A stretch of DNA of 64,000 bases from Microglena sp. YARC (taxonomy: Eukaryota > Chlorophyta > Chlorophyceae > Chlamydomonadales > Chlamydomonadaceae): positions 10,035,027-10,099,026 of the forward strand of contig CM039466.1 in the NCBI GenBank assembly GCA_022414725.1. Direction: 5' to 3'. The notes under the pieces were generated by a model, which was not told where the DNA came from, searched no databases, and saw only the letters and a program-made list of their open reading frames with translations. Made by a program: the position numbers and the translations under genes. Below, one piece after another: positions 42,785 through 53,335 of this stretch; positions within the stretch are counted from its first letter, which is position 1, and each line of letters starts with the position of its first letter.

Positions 42785-43700
42785 CTGCAGATCGCAAGGT
42801 TGAGGCTATTGCTAAAACTGGACCTGTATATATATTATATATACAGGTTATAATCATTATTAGAATATTAATAATTGCAAGGCAGGAGAGTTGTCAAATA
42901 CAATATCATATTATCAACAGTTTTTTTTTTGACCATGCAGATTGCAAGGTAGAAGTACAGTAGTATGTAGTACTGTAGTCAGAATGTATGGCAAAGCTGT
43001 TGCTACGACTGGACCACATTTCCTTCCTCTGACCCCCCTGCAGATTGGTAGGTAGAAGTACAGTAGTATGTAGTACTGTAGTCAGAATGTATGGCAAAGC
43101 TGTTGCTACAACTGGACCACATTGCCTTCCTCTGACCCCCCTGCAGATTGGTAGGTAGAAGTACAGTAGTGTGTAGTACTGTAGTCAGAATGTATGGCAA
43201 AGCTGTTGCTACAACTGGACCACATTGCCTTCTTCTGACCCCCCTGCATATTGGTAGGTAGGAGTAAAGTAGTATGTAGTACTGTAGTCAGAATGTATGT
43301 ATTGTATATATAGTATAAAATCAGTACAATATCGACATTGTGACCCTCAATATTGCAAGATAGGAGAGTTGTCAAGTACAATACAGTACAGTTGTTCTGA
43401 TCCAGCAGATTGCAAGCTAGGAGAGTTGTCAAGTACAATACAGTACAGTTAGTCTGACCCTGCAGAGTACAAGGTAGGAGAGTTGTCAAGTACAATACAG
43501 TACAGTTGTTCTGACCCTGCAGATTGCCAGGTAGGAGAGTTGTCAAGTACAATACAGTACAGTTGTTCTGACCCTGCAGATTCCAAGGTAGGAGAGTTGT
43601 CAAGTACAATGCAGTACAGTTGTTCTGACCCTGCAGATTGCAAGGTAGAAGAGTTTTCAAGTACAATATCGACATTGTTATATTCATCAACACTCCCGAC
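42785..43700 (-). repeat. Acceptor-side copies of e11 (three) and a 62-bp array (six)
   Basis: Units of about 103 bp at 43000-43250 carry GGQRKAMWSSCSNSFA on the minus strand after CTGCAG. 43370-43660 holds six units of CAAGGTAGGAGAGTTGTCAA, GTACAATACAGTACAGTTGT and TCTGACCCTGCAGATTG. 42900-42985 is a diverged unit. Confidence 0.85.
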
Positions 43701-44290
43701 TCACCAGCACCACTAAGCACCACCACCAATATGCGACGTCCAAAGTTTACATTTAGAAAGACCGCTTATAGTCATGGTATAACGCACCAAAGCACACACC
43801 AGCACCACTAACAACCAGCATGCAACTTTCAAAGTTTACATTTAAAAAGACCACTTATAGTTATGGTATAACGCACCAAAGCACACACCAGCACCACTAA
43901 CAACCAGCATGCAAATTTCAAAGTTTGCACCTAGAAAGACTGCTCATTGTAATGGTCTTGAACATCAAAGCACACACCAGCACCACTAAGAACCAGCATG
44001 CAAATTTCAAAGTTTGCAACTGGAAAAGCAGCTCATTGTCATAGTGTGACCAGTACCAATGCCGTAGCACAAACTGACACACCAGCACCACTAAGCACCA
44101 GCACCACTGAGCAACTTTCAAAGTTTGCATCTAGAAAGACAGCGTATCCTCATGGTCTATATCACCAAAGCACACACCAGCACCACTAAGAACCAGCATG
44201 CAAGTTTCAAAGTTTACAACTGAAAAAGCAGCTCATTGTCATGGTTTAACATACCGGTGCCATTCCACAAACGCACACCCCAGCACCACT

Positions 44291-44322
<32 letters not shown>

Positions 44323-44617
44323 CTAGCATACAACTTTTAAAGTTTGCACATGGAAAGACTGCTCAATGGCATGGTCCAACATTATATTACACTTTCATTG
44401 ATAGGCCGTTGTTAGCCCAAGAAAAATCCGCTCCACAACATCCAGGAGGGGTTTTCAAACAAATCCTCAGAAGTAGAAAGGAAATATTGCTGCAAGCAAG
44501 CAAGATTGCAGCACCCAACCCACACTCAATGTATGCCTGTTGGTCGACAGGCCATTGTTAGCCCAAGACAAGCCTGCTCAACAACTCCAAGAATGTAGAA
44601 TTATAGAATTATAGAAT
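43701..44617. repeat. Tandem units of about 105 bp (CACACACCAGCACCACTAA)
   Basis: Six units with CAGCATGCAAATTTCAAAG, TTTGCAACTGGAAAAGCAGC and TCATTGTCATGG; (CAG)n at 44290-44320. Two copies of GGCCATTGTTAGCCCAAGA at about 44405 and 44550. No exon seen. Confidence 0.8.
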
Positions 44618-44752
44618 TAAATGATCACTGTAGCACGAACTCAGGGCCCCCGTCGGTGATATGATTAATTGGAGTTCAGTTCATCAGTTCTTTTATTTTT
44701 GAAGCGGTTGGGCAAGTCCCTTGAGCCTATTTGGCCTACCCCTGGACTGTAA
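44618..44752 (+). repeat. Family P dispersed element
   Basis: AATGATCACTGTAGCACGAA through CTACCCCTGGACTGTAACAT, preceded by TAGAATTATAGAATTA. Confidence 0.85.
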
Positions 44753-44769
44753 CATCTATACATATAGAC

Positions 44770-45960
44770 ATACACGGATTTCTGAGAAAAGTTCGCGAAC
44801 CTTTCATGCGATTTTCATGCCGACGCTAGCTGGCTTTGGCTTAATTACCGAGATACTCATAGCAAATCACCCACCATGGCTATCGGCTGAATTCGCGGGT
44901 TAGTAATAGCTTATCATGACTGAGTCGACTCCGAGTGCGTAAAATTCAAACCCCCAGTTCAGCTTTCAGGATGCAACTTCCACTCCTCCGCATCAAGATC
45001 ACACCTGCGCGCCATCGCCCTTTCCGCCTTTTTGACTGAGCCGAAAACCCATCCAACTCCCTACCGAGATTTCGAAAATGACAGAGCAGGTGAATGCGAA
45101 GCGATAAATCATCTTCCGCATTCGATCTAAGCGTCAAAACCAAGAATGGCGCCCAGACTAATTGTCTATAATCTTCTGCTCCTCGATGCCATGAATGCGC
45201 ACAATCAACAAGATGTAGGCAGACGGGCGACGAATACAGCCAGCCAGCGAGCTCTTCACAGCGAAAGGCGAGCTCTACATGCCGCAGAGCATAGGAGCGA
45301 TGCAAATCAGAGACGGCGTTTGGCAAATGCTGTAGGTCAGCCTGGACGAGCTGGGAATGGAAATAGATACTCGCAACTTTCTCGCAACCCCGGAACCTCA
45401 AATCTCTTTCCCCAATCATGCGCAATTCTTTCTCACCAGCGATCTTTGTGCCTAGGCATCCATACCTCCCTCCCCTGTTCCTCACCCAGACTCTCGCATG
45501 AAGAGCCAGAGCCAGGGGCATTCGAATTCTCAAAATACATTCTGAGTTCTCATTGTTCTCGACAGGCGCCCATTCTATCCTCAGCGCTCTTCCGCCTGAG
45601 AGCGTTGCCACCATTCACTTCACGCATGCGCACTTTCACCATGCCTGTGCATCAATTGTGTCACGGTTGGCAGCCAGTGGATGCGAGCAGCCATTTCCTT
45701 CCCATTTCTCACACTTTGACCGCTCCTATCTATGCAATCTCTTTCCATTGTATCGATGATCGTTAAGCACGGCGCAGCGATTTTTGATTCAGCAGACGTT
45801 GATCGGACGGAAGTCGAAGATTTCTACCATATAATCGCGATATGGCCCTTGCACCCCTCATCCAATCTCTTTTCATTGTTTCAAGCATTGATACATCGGT
45901 TGCTTCGCATGTTGCGATAGAAGACTGGCTGGAACTTCCTGGTCAAAGCAACAGCTGCAG
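44770..45960. other. Non-repetitive island with overlapping open frames, unrecognised
   Basis: The longest stretch of ordinary-complexity sequence within the large gene's introns. A plus frame at 45146-45766 (206 codons, MAPRLIVYNLLLLDAMNAHN then a basic RRATNTASQRALHSERR stretch) overlaps a minus frame at 44946-45614 (222 codons, ending ILKAELGV). Neither gives a recognisable domain. The plus frame's Leu-rich then Arg-rich start loosely recalls decayed Harbinger-type transposon proteins, which is speculation. An inserted, decayed mobile element is the likeliest explanation. Confidence 0.35.
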
Positions 45961-46266
45961 GTTGACCAACCATGGGTGGGGATGCTTGGGGCGAGGGGAG
46001 GGGGAAGAAAGAGAAAGTGTGTACATGGGGTGGGGTGAGGGGCAAGGAGGGATTCAGAAATGTGTGGAGGCTGTGGGTCTAGCTTGGGTTGAGTTGGAAT
46101 GGTTTGTGTGTGATACATCTGGGTAGAGGGGGTACATACAAGGACGTAACCCAGGACCTCGGTGGGTGGTGTGGCGGGTGGCCTCGGCCACACGGGCAAT
46201 GTACTAGTACATACATACATACATACATACACACACACATACGCACCAAGGAGGGGAACAACGTAC
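45961..46266. other. Intron 10 with G-rich and ATAC tracts
   Basis: GGGGAGGGGGAAG-type sequence, then CGGCCACACGGGCAATGTAC, the palindrome ATGTACTAGTACAT and (ATAC)n up to the e10 donor. The CGGCCACACGGG..CTAGTA motif recurs in introns at 61.15 and 61.34 kb. Confidence 0.6.
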
Positions 46267-46532
46267 CTGTGTGTAGGGGGATGCTTGCATGGACATGTCC
46301 CTGAGATGCTCCTGGTCAGATTGACGAGGAGATGCACCACATGTGCTCGGGTCTAGCGTAAGCAGTGAATCCGGCTGGTTCGACTTTGAGTGGGTGCTGC
46401 TCACTTTGGAATGGCCCCGGGAGTTCCAGCTGGTCCTACCACCCCTGGGGCTGTTCCCGATGCTAGCAGGGGGGAAATATTTCCCCCAAGAGGCCTTTTT
46501 ATTGGAGCCTGAGGAGCCTCTGCCACTTCCAC
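46267..46532 (-). CDS. Large gene, exon e10
   Basis: Acceptor CACACAG, donor CAG/GTACGT, 266 nt. The first two bases complete the Gly codon begun in e9. The peptide is Ser/Gly-rich and basic (SGRGSSGSNKKASWGKYFPP, ASIGNSPRGGRTSWNSRGHS), then polar (KSNQPDSLLTLDPSTCGASP), ending MSMQASPYTQ in phase 0. It looks like a disordered linker. Phase agrees with both neighbours. Confidence 0.75.
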
Positions 46533-47148
46533 CTGTGTGTGGGTGGGTGGGTGTGGGGTGTGTGTGTGTAGGGGTGGGGTGGGGTGTGTGGGGGGGCAGA
46601 TAAAAGGTTATTTCTGGGCAGTGAGTACAAGGGATCTAAGTTGAAATTTGTGAGAAGAAAAATCAACTGTAAGAGGAAATGAGAGGAAAGGACGAATTCT
46701 CACAAAAAGCAGCGACTATTTTCGTCAAATAGACACCATCAAGCGCCCCAAGCATCTCTTTAGCCTATTTGGTCAGGGCCTCCTTCGGTAAAACGATTGT
46801 TTGGGGTTCAGTTCATCAGTGCCTTTTCTTTTTAAGCCCGTCCTATCAAGGTTGGGCAAGTCCCTTAAGCCTATTTGGCCTACCCCTGGTATCCCTATTC
46901 CCCAGGCAGCAGTGATTACCAGGTAAATGTTATCAATCACCAGGTAAATGATATTAATCACCAGGTAAAAATTCCTGGTAAATTATGTTTTACTGCCGAA
47001 GAGGGCGAGCAGCCAAAATTGCTGGCTGAAGCTATCTAGCCAAGTTCAAGTTCAAGTAACCACCTGGGGAGTCAGCCATACAAAGGGTGCTGTTGTGCAC
47101 CGCATCCAAGCTTCTAGCCTACTTGGCCCACCCCTGGACTGTAACAAC
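46533..47148. repeat. Intron with family P element and family V element
   Basis: P element (plus) at about 46760-46893. ATCACCAGGTAAATG repeats at 46915-46970. V element at 46988-47058 (TTACTGCCGAAGAGGGCGAG, CAAGTTCAAG tail). A donor-side echo of e9 (CACCTGGGGAGTCAGCCATA) at about 47062. P fragment at 47115-47145. Confidence 0.75.
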
Positions 47149-47332
47149 CAGGGTACTACATTTTGTCAAATCGGTCAGCCCTTGAAGCTCACAAACATCA
47201 AAGTGGCCAGCGCTTTGTAGAGCAAAAAGCGCAAAAACTGCGCCGTGCCCACAGGGGGTTGTAAAACTGCACAAAACGCGCAGTGGGGCTCAAAAAGCGT
47301 GCACAAAATTGCGCTGCCGCATGAGTACACTG
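47149..47332. mobile_element. hAT-like MITE, copy 6
   Basis: Begins CAGGGTACTAC and ends GAGTACACTG; flanks GTAACAAC / GTGACTAC (6 of 8). It is inserted in the end of a P element fragment, so it is younger than that fragment. Confidence 0.85.
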
Positions 47333-47508
47333 GTGACTACATACATCTTTAAACAACAACATACATCTTTAACTTGGTAATCACCTAGGGGGGCAGCCAT
47401 AAACAGGGCGTTGGGTAACAACATACATCTTTAACTTGGTAATCACCTAGGGGGGCAGCCATAAACAGGGCGTTGGGTAACAACATACATCTTTCACTTG
47501 GTAATCAC
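47333..47508 (-). repeat. Donor-side copies of exon e9 (two clear)
   Basis: About 60-bp units at 47380 and 47440: ATCACCTAGGGGGGCAGCCA, TAAACAGGGCGTTG on plus, i.e. the NALFMADPL/GTGATT end of e9 with its donor. Confidence 0.85.
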
Positions 47509-47650
47509 CTAGGGGGTCAGCCATAAACAGGGCGTTGTTGTACACTGCCTTCATGCTCAGAGACTCCCCCTTGGACTGCTGGGCCTGGAAGGATTCATAG
47601 CTTTCGCTTGCCAGGCTGGCGTCGTCCATAAAGCTTGGGTTCTTGTTGTT
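47509..47650 (-). CDS. Large gene, exon e9
   Basis: Acceptor CAG before AACAACAAG, donor CTAG/GTGATT, 142 nt, phase 0 to phase 1. The peptide NNKNPSFMDDASLASESYES then FQAQQSKGESLSMKAVYNNA and LFMADPL is polar and Ser-rich. It is flanked by eight acceptor-side copies upstream and at least two donor-side copies downstream. Confidence 0.8.
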
Positions 47651-48900
47651 CTGAAAGGCAAGTGGGGTGTGGATGTAGATGGATGTGGGTGTAAGTGGGG
47701 AGGTGTGGGTGTGGATGTGAATGGGTGTGGGTGTGGATGGCTGTGGATGTGTGTGTGTGTGGATGGGTGTGAGTGGGTGTGGATGTAGATGAGTGTGGGT
47801 GTAGGTGGGGAGGTGGGAGGTGAGTGTCATGATCGAGTAGACAGGAGGGGGAAGCTGGGCACGCTTGTGCCATCCATGAAGCTAGGGTTCTCGTGGCTGT
47901 GTGTGTGTGTGTGTGTGGATGTAGATGCGGATGTGGATGGGTGGGGGTGGGGGTGGGGAGGTGAGTGTCATGATCAAGTAGACAATAGGGGGAAGCTGGG
48001 CACGCTTGCGGCATCCATGAAGCTAGGGTTCTAGTGGCTGTGTGTGTGTGTGTGTGGATGTAGATGCGGATGTGGATGGGTGTGGGTGGGGAGGTGAGTG
48101 TCATGATCAAGTTGACAATAGGGGGAAGCTGGGCACGCTTGCGGCATCCATGAAGCTAGGGTTCTAGTGGCTGTGTGTGTGTGTGTGTGGATGTAGATGC
48201 GGATGTGGATGGGTGTGGGTGGGGAGGTGAGTGTCATGATCAAGTTGACAATAGGGGGAAGCTGGGCACGCTTGCGGCATCCATGAAGCTAGGGTTCTAG
48301 TGGCTGTGTGTGTGGGGGTGTGTGGATGTAGATGCGGATGTAGATGGGTGTGGGTGGGGAGGTGAGTGTCATGATCAAGTTGACAATAGGGGGAAGCTGG
48401 GCACGCTTGCGGCATCCATGAAGCTAGGGCTCTCTTTGCTGGTGTGTGTGTGGGTGTGGATGTTGATGCGGATGTGGATGGGTGGGGGTGGGGAGGTGAG
48501 TGTCATGATCAAGTTGACAATAGGGGGAAGCTGGGCACGCTTGTGGCATCCATGAAGCTAGGGCTCTCGTTGCTGGTGTGGGTGTGGATGTAGATGTGGA
48601 TGGGTATGGGTGTGGGTGTAGGTGGGGAGGTGAGTGTCATGATCAAGTTGACAATAGGGGGAAGCTGGGCACGCTTGCGGCATCCATGAAGCTAGGGCTC
48701 TCGTTGCTGGTGTGGGTGTGGGTGTGGGTGTAGATGTGGATGGGTATGGGTGTGGGTGTAGGTGGGGAGGTGGGAGGTGAGTGTCATGATCAAGTAGACA
48801 GGAGGGGGAAGCTGGGCACGCTTGCGGCATCCAAGAAGCTAGGGTTCGCGTGGCTCTGGAAGGCAAGTTGGGGGAAGCTGGTCAGCACTTGGGTTTATGT
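47651..48900 (-). repeat. Acceptor-side copies of exon e9 (eight), unit about 133 bp
   Basis: Each unit reads on the minus strand SHENPSFMDATSVPSFP-like (best copy near 48829, SHANPSFLDAASVPSFPL) and is followed by TGTCAACTTGATCATGACAC and a (CATCCACACC)n tract. Copies at about 47870, 48013, 48147, 48280, 48413, 48545, 48685 and 48827. Confidence 0.9.
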
Positions 48901-49038
48901 GGTTCAGGTTCTAGGTGGCTTAGGTGTAGGGTTCAGGTGGTTAAGAAAATGAAGTGCTGACCAGCTATGTGCTGACCAGCTACCCCCTGACCAGCTTCCC
49001 CCTATGTGCTGACCAGCTTCCCCCCAGCTTCCCCCTAC
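48901..49038. repeat. TGCTGACCAGCTTCCCCC short repeat
   Basis: Four or five copies of CTGACCAGCT/TCCCCC next to the donor of e8. Confidence 0.7.
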
Positions 49039-49165
49039 CTGAAACGCATGAGTGTCGTAGGAGTCGGAGTGGCTGTCACTGTCATCAGATGAGGCCTTGT
49101 CCGAGGAGGAGGTCTCAGGCGTGGAGGAGCCGCCTGAGATGGTGGAGCTTAAGCTCGTTTGTTTC
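49039..49165 (-). CDS. Large gene, exon e8
   Basis: Acceptor CCAG, donor CAG/GTAGGG, 127 nt. The first base completes an Arg codon from e7 (AG+G), then KQTSLSSTISGGSSTPETSS and SDKASSDDSDSHSDSYDTHA, ending FQ in phase 0. It is an acidic Ser/Asp-rich disordered segment that looks like a phosphorylation-rich linker (inference). Two acceptor-side copies lie at about 49505-49560 and 49640-49700. Confidence 0.8.
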
Positions 49166-49800
49166 CTGGTTTGGAAGGGGGGGTGGGTGGGGGTGGGTGG
49201 GGTGGACGTTTGTTTCCTGGTTTGGAAGGGAGGGGTGGGGTGGAGGTAGGTGGAGGTAGGAGGGGGTGGTGGTGGGGTGGGGTGGAGGTAGGAGGGGGTG
49301 GTGGGGTGGGGGTGGGTGGGGGTGGTGGGTAGGAGGGGGGAGGTAGGAGGGGGTGGTCGTGGTGGTGGGGGTGGGGTGGAGGTAGGAGGGTGGGGGGTGG
49401 GGTGGAGGTAGGAGGGGGTGGGGGGGTGTTGGGGTGGTGGTAGGAGGGGGAGGTAGGAGGGGGTGGGGGGGGTGGGGTGGAGGTAGGAGGGGGTGGGGGG
49501 TGAGAGACTCAGCCGTGGAAGAGCCGTCTGAGATGGTGGAGCTTAAGCTTGTTTGTTTCCTGGTTTGGAAGGGGGGGGGGGGGGGGGGGGACGTTTGTTT
49601 CTTGGTTTGGAAACGGGGTGGGGTGGAGGTAGGAGGAGTGGGGGTGAAAGACTCGGCCGTGGAAGAGCTGTCTGAGATGGTGGAGCTTAAGCTAGTTTGT
49701 CTCCTGTTTTAGAAGGGGGGGGGGGATGGGGTGGGTGAAGGGGGGTGAAGTGGGGTGGTGGGGGTGGGTGGAGGTGGGAGGGGGTGGGGGGTGAGAGAAG
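49166..49800. repeat. GGTGGAGGTAGGAGGGGGTGG array with copies of e8 start
   Basis: Strongly G-rich on plus (C-rich, pyrimidine intron on the coding strand). Two embedded e8 copies have TTAAGCTCCACCATCTCAGA. Many adjacent G-triplets could form G-quadruplexes. Confidence 0.85.
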
Positions 49801-51374
49801 GAGGCATCTTAGTATTTTTGTTTTTTTGTTATTAAAGGAATTTCACCCCTGGAGGAGGTGGGTCTCCCGACACTAATTAGCTAATTTTACTACTACTTAA
49901 CACCAAGGATCCAGATTGAATGGTGTTGCCACTCCTACAAAAGAGTAGGCGCACTTGGGGTCCGCGGGAGATACTCCTGGTAGTGTTGTTGTGGTGGTGC
50001 TAGTTTCTGCATAGCCAGCCAGGGGAGCTATCTAGAAGCTGCTGCATGTAGCTGAACGGAAAAGCTATGCTCACACTCCACCCATGGCCATCTTCCTTTT
50101 TCTGACAGCACCCACCTACGGAGCCTGATGCTCTTCACAGCCATATCAACACCATACCACCCACCTCAGCTCCCTCACACTGCACCCATGGCCATATCCC
50201 TTTTCCTTGCAGCACCTACCGAAGGAGCCTGACGCTCTTCACAGCCATATCAACACCGAACCACCCTCCTCGGCTCCCTCACACTGCACCCATGGCCATA
50301 TCCCTTTTACTTACAGCACCCACCAAGCTGCCGTGAGAACCCCTAAAAAAGAAAAACAGACCTGTTGGTTCTGACTCTCTTCACGGCCCTGCTGAAAGTT
50401 CTGCTCCCACCAAGCTGCTGCATGTACCCCTAAAAAAGAAAAACGACCTGTGGATTCTGACGCTCGTGACAGCCCTGCTAAACGTTCTGCTACCACCAAG
50501 TTGCCCTGAGTACCCCCCAAAAAGAAAAACAGACCTGTGGATGCTGACGATCGTGACAGGCCTGTTGAAGGTTCTGCTCCCACCAAGCTGCTGCATGTAC
50601 CCCTAAAAAAGAAAAACGACTTGTGAATTCTGACAGCCCTGCTAAACGTTCTGCTACCACCAAGTTGCCCTGAGTACCCCCCCAAAAAGAAAAACAGACC
50701 TGTGGATGCTGACGCTCGTGACAGGCCTGTTGAAGGTTCTGCTCCCACCAAGCTGCTGTAAGTAACCCTAAAAAAGACAAACGGACCTGTGGATTCTGAT
50801 GCTGTTCACGGCCCTGCTGAATGGTATGCTACCACTGAGCTGCCGTAAGTAACCCTAAAAAAGGAAAAACGGACCTGTGGATTCCAAGAGTACCCCTAAA
50901 AAATGAAAAACAGACCTGTGGATTCTGACGCTCTTCACAGCCTTGTTGAATGTTCTGCTACCACCCACCTTGGCTCCCTCACACAGCACCCGGCCATATC
51001 CCTTTTACTTACCAAGCACCCACCAAGCTGCCGTGAGTACCCCTCCAAAGGATAAACGGACCTGTGGATTCTGACGCTCTTCACAGCCTTGTTGAATATT
51101 CTGCTACCACCAAGCTGCCCTGAGTACCCCCCCCCCCCCCCACCCCCACCCCCACCCCCCCAAAAAAAACAATTGACCTGTGAATTCTGACGCTCTTCAC
51201 AGCCCTGTTGAATGTTCTGCTACCACCAAGCTGCCATGAGAGCCCCCACACACACACACACCAAAAAAACGGACCTGTGGATTCTGACGCTCTTCACAGC
51301 CTTGTTGAATGTTCTGCTACCACCAAGCTGCCATGAGACCCCCCCCCACCCACCCACCCACCCAAAAAACGGAC
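49801..51374 (-). repeat. Donor-side copies of e7: array of 39-nt mini-exons (about 12)
   Basis: From about 50110 each unit carries, on the minus strand, an AG acceptor (GGTAGCAG or GGAGCAG), a stop-free 39-nt segment such as TFNRAVKSVRIH, TFSRAVTSVRIH or TFNRPVTIVSIH, then CACAG/GTCTG or GTCCG and a TTTTTC-rich stretch. Outer units (50110-50330, 50945-51010) also hold CATGGCCATATCCCTTTT. 49801-50040 is unrecognised apart from a CTAGAAGCTGCTGC word. Confidence 0.85.
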
Positions 51375-51830
51375 CTGTGGATTCTGACGCTCTTCACAGC
51401 CTTGTTGAATTTTCTGCTACCAGGAGTGTAAACCTTCTTTTGTTTCTTCTCCTTCCTCCGCTCCTCCTTCATACCACGCTTCACCTCCGCCACGATCCTG
51501 TCCCGCTCCATTACGTTCGTCGTTACGCTGCCCCGAAAACCCATCAGAGCTCGCGGGGTCAGCCTCGGAGAGTGCCTCGATGTCCTGTCCTCATCCACCG
51601 CAAATGCAGCTTTCTTGGGCTTCCTGCTTTTGCCTTTGGGCTGGCAGTCTTAACGTTCGCAGTGGAGAGCTATTCAGTCGAGACGCACTAGACGCCTCTG
51701 GTCCTTCTGGGATTTCGATGGATAGGCGGATCGGGCGGGTGCCAGATTTCTCTCGCTGGGCTATCTCCTCCTCGTCATCCTCTAGTGCTAAACGCAGGTT
51801 CTTGCCTAGCTCGCGGGCATCTTGTACCAA
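51375..51830 (-). CDS. Large gene, exon e7 (one frameshift)
   Basis: Acceptor CTGCAG, donor CACAG/GTCC, 456 nt. It begins in phase 0 after e6: LVQDARELGKNLRLALEDDE, EEIAQREKSGTRPIRLSIEI. A frame change near 51630-51660 is needed to continue with QPKGKSRKPKKAAFAVDEDR, TSRHSPRLTPRALMGFRGSV and TTNVMERDRIVAEVKRGM, then a Lys/Arg-rich KEERRKEKKQKK and FNKAVKSVRIH in phase 2. Removing one base makes the length fit both neighbours. The basic stretch could be a nuclear or membrane-binding signal. Confidence 0.7.
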
Positions 51831-51847
51831 CTGCAGGGAATAGGGAG

Positions 51848-52007
51848 CAGGGTACTACTTCTTGTCAAATTGGTCAGCGCTTTCTAGTGCAAAAAGCGCA
51901 AAAACTGCGTGCTGCGCCCACATGGGGTTGAAAAAAACTGCGCGAAATGCGCAGAGGCTCAAAAAGGCAGCGCGGCACGCGCTGCCGCGCGCGCTAGTAG
52001 TAACCTG
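51848..52007. mobile_element. hAT-like MITE, copy 7 (perfect target duplication)
   Basis: 160 bp, ends CAGGGTACTAC / GTAGTAACCTG (10 of 11), identical flanks ATAGGGAG at 51840-51847 and 52008-52015. It is inserted 18 bp upstream of the e7 acceptor. Confidence 0.95.
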
Positions 52008-52040
52008 ATAGGGAGTAGGTAATAAGGAGTAGGTCATAGC

Positions 52041-52083
<43 letters not shown>

Positions 52084-52334
52084 GAATAAAGTTTCCTCCT
52101 CGTCATCCTCTAGAGCTAACCGCAGATTCTTGGTAATAGGGACTAGATAATAGTGATGTGTGTGTGCCTGTGTGTGCAATGTGTGTGATGTGTGTGTGCG
52201 TGCAGATGCCGTGCTCCACTTCCAGCAGTTAAATTATAACATGTTTCTCATGCGGACTTTGGACTGTGCCGACGACACTCTTGTCTACAAGATCCCCCAC
52301 CCACCCACCCACCCACACCCACACACATACATAC
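52008..52334 (-). repeat. G-run and partial copies of e7 start and e6 end
   Basis: G-run of about 40 at 52041-52080. NLRLALEDDEEE of e7 is repeated at about 52095-52132. The end of e6 (LLEVEQGI.. region: CTCCACTTCCAGCAGTT on plus) is repeated at 52203-52285. TG repeats at 52155-52205. Confidence 0.75.
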
Positions 52335-52617
52335 CTTGTCGAGCGTGTTGGCAACAATGCACATGAGTTCAGTCAAGCAGATGCCCTGCTCCACTTCCAG
52401 CAGTTGAATTATAGCATGTTTCTCATGCGGACTTTGGACTGTGTCCACACTCTTGTAGCTCTTGTGATAGCCGATGCTTAAGCTTTTCACAAAGGCCAGA
52501 GTTCTGCCAGAGACTAGGGGCTTCTTGGTACCCCTGGAATTCCTATTAAAAGACTGTTGAGGGGTCAAGCCTCGTGGGCTGTCATACACTCCAGCGGAGT
52601 CTCGTACACTTGCGGCC
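52335..52617 (-). CDS. Large gene, exon e6
   Basis: Acceptor GCCCAG, donor AAG/GTATGT, 283 nt: one base completes a codon from e5, then 94 codons to phase 0. Peptide: AASVRDSAGVYDSPRGLTPQ, QSFNRNSRGTKKPLVSGRTL, AFVKSLSIGYHKSYKSVDTV, then a hydrophobic helix HAIIQLLEVEQGICLTELMC and IVANTLDK. A folded helical part follows a disordered start. No family recognised. Confidence 0.8.
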
Positions 52618-53335
52618 CTGGGCAAGGGGGAGCACCACATGATTAGACATATTTAGGGTTGGGAAGCCAACGTATATTTTTATTTCTAAAACAAAAAAAC
52701 AAATACAAAACAAATACAAATACAAATACAAAAAACTTCTCGTATACTCGCGGCCCTGGGCAAGGGTGAGCACCAAAATTGAAATTGCCACAGGCGTGAG
52801 ATTGAGGGAACCCTCCCGTTTGCTTGCATGAGTACATACTGGAGAATGGCTACCATGTTGGGTTTGTTTGGTTTCACAGGCCCTCTGCGCCTGAATTTGG
52901 ACAATCGCTCGACAGCACGGAGGGAATCTCTCTACCTCTTCCAAGGCAGCAAATCTGAGATTTGGTGAACTTGGCCAGGGCTCGAACCTCAGACCCGTCT
53001 GATCGTCGACTGGATAATACCATACCATACAGCCCAGAGCTTGAAACTTGCTAGGTGGAGCACCACATGATAAGACACATATAGGGTTGGGAATCAAACG
53101 TACATGTTTATTTATTTCTAAAACAAAAAAACAAAACAAATACAAAAACGCATAAGATACTTGCATAAGGCGAGGGCATTTAAAAACAAATACAAAACAT
53201 ACTTGCACAAGGTGAAGACATGGAAAAACAATACAAAAGATTCAAAACATATACTTGCTCAAGGCGAGGGCATGGAAAAACAAATACATAACATACAAAA
53301 CATAAGGCGAAGGCATGGAAAAACAAATAAACCCT
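52618..53335. repeat. Intron with e6 acceptor copy, tRNA-like sequence and ACAAATACAAA repeats
   Basis: TCGCGGCCCTGGGCAAGG at about 52750 repeats the e6 acceptor. On the minus strand at about 52970-53041, GGTATTATCCAGTCG (box A-like) and GAGGTTCGAGCCC (box B-like) are spaced as in a tRNA, suggesting a SINE relic. AAAACAAATACAAAAC stretches elsewhere. Confidence 0.6.
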
